DNA from: Bacillota bacterium
Lineage (GTDB): Bacteria; Bacillota; Clostridia; Oscillospirales; Ruminococcaceae
Direction of reading: 5' to 3'
NCBI GenBank assembly: GCA_023421245.1
Contig: JAEZTV010000015.1
Location: 31,608 to 95,607 of the forward strand
DNA: 64,000 nt
Part shown: piece by piece, positions 62,031-64,000 of the stretch
Numbering within the stretch: the stretch's first letter is position 1
Layout: the number at the start of each line of letters is the position of its first letter
Translations under genes and position numbers: made by a program
Notes under the pieces: model-generated
What the model was told of the DNA's origin: nothing
Seen by the model: the letters and a program-made list of their open reading frames with translations, nothing else
Database searches by the model: none

Positions 62031-62771
62031 TTGGACCAATTTGCGATAGAACAGCTTTCGGGCGGCACACGTTTGTATATCAGCAGGACGCATCGCTTTG
62101 GCACCGATGCGTTTTTGCTTGCGAATTTCGCCTCGCCCCGCCGCAAGGATGTCTGCTGCGATCTTGGCTCGGGCTGCGGCATTGTTCCGTTTATTTGGTA
62201 CGATGCGTACCGGCCTGCGCGCATTGTGGCGGTGGAGCTGCAGAGCGAAGGTGTACAGCTTATGGAGCAATCGGTAGCGCTAAACGGTCTTGAGACGATC
62301 ATTACCCCCATATCCGCCGATCTTCGAGCTCTTAACGGCATTGTGGATGCCGCGGCGTTTGACGTGGTAAGCTGCAACCCTCCGTATAAGGCTGCATCCT
62401 CCGGTATTCTCAGCGCAACTGAAAGCGACCGCGTCGCACGCCACGAGACGATGTGCACCGCGAATGATGTCGCAGCGGCAGCGGCACGCCTGTTGCGATT
62501 TGGCGGCAAGCTGTGTATCTGCCAACGCCCCGAACGCCTGTGCGATGTGCTTGAGGCCATGCGGCAAAATGGCATTGAGCCCAAGCGCCTGCGCTTTGTA
62601 CAGCAGCGCGCGGATACCGCGCCTTGGCTGTTTTTGGTGGAAGGCAAAAAGGGTGCGAGGTCGTTTTTACAGGTGGAAAAGCCGTTTCTCATTGAAGGAT
62701 CGGGAGGATTTTCCCGCGAGCTGCTTGACTGGTACGGCAAAGAGGATAACCTCCCCCCAAAAGCCGAATGA
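62031..62771 (+). CDS. tRNA1(Val) (adenine37-N6)-methyltransferase-like protein
   Basis: 246 residues from TTG 62031 (TAGGTAGGG upstream). AdoMet-binding Rossmann fold: motif I DLGSGCGIVPFIW, Asp/Glu after strand 2 (IVAVELQSEGVQ), and catalytic NPPY in DVVSCNPPYKAAS. The early FGTDAFLLANFA is typical of TrmN6/YfiC and its Firmicutes homologue YabB. In Bacillus yabB lies just before rsmI, the same arrangement as here. Target adenine is inferred. Confidence 0.88.
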   Translation: MDQFAIEQLSGGTRLYISRTHRFGTDAFLLANFASPRRKDVCCDLGSGCGIVPFIWYDAYRPARIVAVELQSEGVQLMEQSVALNGLETIITPISADLRALNGIVDAAAFDVVSCNPPYKAASSGILSATESDRVARHETMCTANDVAAAAARLLRFGGKLCICQRPERLCDVLEAMRQNGIEPKRLRFVQQRADTAPWLFLVEGKKGARSFLQVEKPFLIEGSGGFSRELLDWYGKEDNLPPKAE

Positions 62772-62778
62772 GATATAC

Positions 62779-62930
62779 TACAGAACCTTCAAAATGAAAA
62801 CAGTTTCAGCCGCACGCATTTCCGTGCGGCGCCCGCCTTGCGGGCAGGGTTACTGGCGTTAATGGCCGGTCGCCCCGCTGCCCCCGAAAATAAGAACTTG
62901 TTCTTAGGTTGATTGACTATATTAATGGGG
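62779..62930. repeat. Interspersed repeat family A, copy 5
   Basis: Cleanest copy: CTTCAAAATGAAAACAGTTTC, then CCGCACG-CATTTC-CGTGCGG (7 bp stem), GCCCGC-CTT-GCGGGC (6 bp stem), GGCGTTAATGGCCGGTCGCCCCGC, and the end AGGTTGATTGACTATATTAATG. Inserted between the two RNA methyltransferase genes. CCGCTGTGCGG followed by TGTGAAA just beyond (62952-62970) resembles the family C start. Confidence 0.75.
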
Positions 62931-62985
62931 AATAGCCGCAAGCCGCATCTTACCGCTGTGCGGTGTGAAAGGAAGGTCAATGAAT

Positions 62986-63807
62986 ATGAAACTGTATGTC
63001 GTGGGTACACCGATCGGCAACCTAGGCGACCTTTCGCCCAGAGCGATTGAGGTGCTGTCGGCGGTAGACTTTATTGCCGCCGAGGATACCCGTGTCACTG
63101 TAAAGCTGCTCAATCACTTTCAGATAAAAAAGCCGATGATAAGCTACTTTGAGCATAACCAGCGTGAGCGCGGCGAGAGGATTCTTTCCCGCATCCTTGC
63201 GGGGGAGCAGTGCGCGATTGTAACCGATGCGGGTATGCCCTGTATCAGCGACCCGGGGGAGGATTTGGTCTGCCTGTGCCGCGACCACGACGTGCCCGTC
63301 GAGGTAGTACCCGGCCCGAGTGCTGCCATTGCCGCCCTTGCGGTATCGGGGATTTGCACCGCGCGGTTTTCTTTTGAAGGCTTTCTAAGCACAGCAAAAA
63401 AAACGCGTACCGAGCATCTTGATGAAATAAAGGAGAACCCGCGCACCCTAATCTTTTACGAGGCGCCCCATAAACTCGCCGCAACGCTTGAAGATATGCT
63501 GCGTGTGCTGGGTGACCGGCGCATCTCGCTTGCGCGTGAGCTGACCAAGCTGCACGAGGAGGTGCGCCGCACCACACTTTCGGAGGCTGTACGGTACTAT
63601 AAGGAAAATGCTCCGCGCGGTGAGTTTGTACTGGTGGTGGAGGGTGCTGCAAAGCGCCAGGAAGATCGCGTACCCATAGAGGAGGCCGTAGCGCTTGCGC
63701 AGCAGCTTGCGGCTGGCGGGTTGTCGCTGAGCGAAGCGGCCAAGCAGGCGGCTGCAAAAACGGGCCACCGCAAAAGTGAGATATACAGCCTTGCTTCTAA
63801 AACGTGA
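62986..63807 (+). CDS. rsmI: 16S rRNA (cytidine1402-2'-O)-methyltransferase
   Basis: 273 residues (ATG 62986, GGAAGG nine bases upstream; 62980 possible). SAM-dependent tetrapyrrole-methylase fold: MKLYVVGTPIGNLGDLSPRAIEVL, AAEDTRVTVKLLNHF, VTDAGMPCISDPGEDL (SAM-loop) and EGFL. Adds the 2'-O-methyl of Cm1402 at the ribosomal P site. Complete length. Genomic pairing with the TrmN6-like gene is the usual one in Firmicutes. Confidence 0.97.
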   Translation: MKLYVVGTPIGNLGDLSPRAIEVLSAVDFIAAEDTRVTVKLLNHFQIKKPMISYFEHNQRERGERILSRILAGEQCAIVTDAGMPCISDPGEDLVCLCRDHDVPVEVVPGPSAAIAALAVSGICTARFSFEGFLSTAKKTRTEHLDEIKENPRTLIFYEAPHKLAATLEDMLRVLGDRRISLARELTKLHEEVRRTTLSEAVRYYKENAPRGEFVLVVEGAAKRQEDRVPIEEAVALAQQLAAGGLSLSEAAKQAAAKTGHRKSEIYSLASKT

Positions 63808-63849
63808 TGGCTTGTATGCCTGATTGCCTCTTTTTTCAACTGCGGAGGT

Positions 63850-64000
63850 GTGGTATAATATGTCCACAAGCGTATTCAAAGCTTTGCTTTGAATGAACTC
63901 GGCAAAGCCGAGTATGAGTATTTTGCATAGCAAAATACGAATGTGGCCATGTTACACCATAAACTGCAAATGCTGATGAAATCAGCATTTGCAAGGACTA
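63850..64000. repeat. Interspersed repeat family B, copy 3 (cut by window edge)
   Basis: GTGGTATAATATGTCCACAAGCG, then consecutive hairpins ATTCAAAGC-TTT-GCTTTGAAT, CTCGGC-AAA-GCCGAG, TATTTTGC-ATA-GCAAAATA, and GCAAATGCTGAT-GAA-ATCAGCATTTGC, ending AAGGACTA at 64000. The inverted copy near 55441 shows that about 60 more bases should follow outside. Confidence 0.75.

Overview
The window reads as chromosomal DNA of a low-to-mid GC, Gram-positive, anaerobic, spore-forming bacterium of the class Clostridia, probably Oscillospirales/Ruminococcaceae-like. The evidence is a stage II sporulation protein D, lipobox lipoproteins, sortase plus a cell-wall sorting signal, a SipW-type signal peptidase, purine-rich Shine-Dalgarno sites, sigma-A-like promoters with 16-17 base spacers, a 2[4Fe-4S] ferredoxin and a polysaccharide-degrading lifestyle. 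The taxonomic call is inference; no rRNA is present.

Layout. 1-4087: ABC ATPase (cut by the left edge) and a giant FtsX-type permease. 4304-5002: a YgjP-type metallopeptidase. 5127-12839: a beta-glucan/cello-oligosaccharide locus with a LacI regulator, a binding lipoprotein, two permeases and a secreted GH9 lipoprotein. 13039-15033: an AT-rich islet with a TnpV-like ORF, a chimeric acetyltransferase remnant, two acetyltransferases and tRNA-Arg(ACG). 15220-18493: two tiny ORFs, a GntR-regulated ABC exporter, ThpR and a 53-residue protein. 18827-24106: a surface-fibre locus with a large Ser/Glu-rich protein, SipW, two TasA/CalY-like proteins, a sortase-anchored protein and a sortase. 24119-31860: XRE regulator, Nim-like flavoprotein, CPBP protease, PutP symporter, then a GPH sugar symporter translationally coupled to a GH13 glucosidase. 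32195-35732: MetG, TatD and two small membrane proteins. 36056-38606: CAP-domain lipoprotein, nitroreductase, TIM-barrel protein.

38730-48069: an almost complete arginine pathway, argG-argH-(alpha/beta hydrolase)-argC-argJ-argB-argD-argF, on one strand from glutamate to arginine except for carbamoyl phosphate supply. 48431-54380: aldo/keto reductase, an operon of FAD oxidoreductase, TetR and SDR behind a promoter with a 30 bp perfect palindrome, and a second GntR-regulated ABC system. 54459-61312: membrane protein, citrate synthase, SpoIID, and an ArsR-controlled metal-exporting P-type ATPase. 61681-63807: ferredoxin, TrmN6-like and RsmI RNA methyltransferases.

The intergenic spaces hold several interspersed, hairpin-rich repeat families that the genes do not explain: family A (five copies), family B (three copies, one inverted, one running off the right edge), family C (two copies, foldable as a three-way junction) and a single hairpin-plus-tandem-repeat element in the arg cluster. 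These and the SipW/sortase hybrid surface locus are the least ordinary parts of the window. All homology calls are from reading motifs; no database search was possible.
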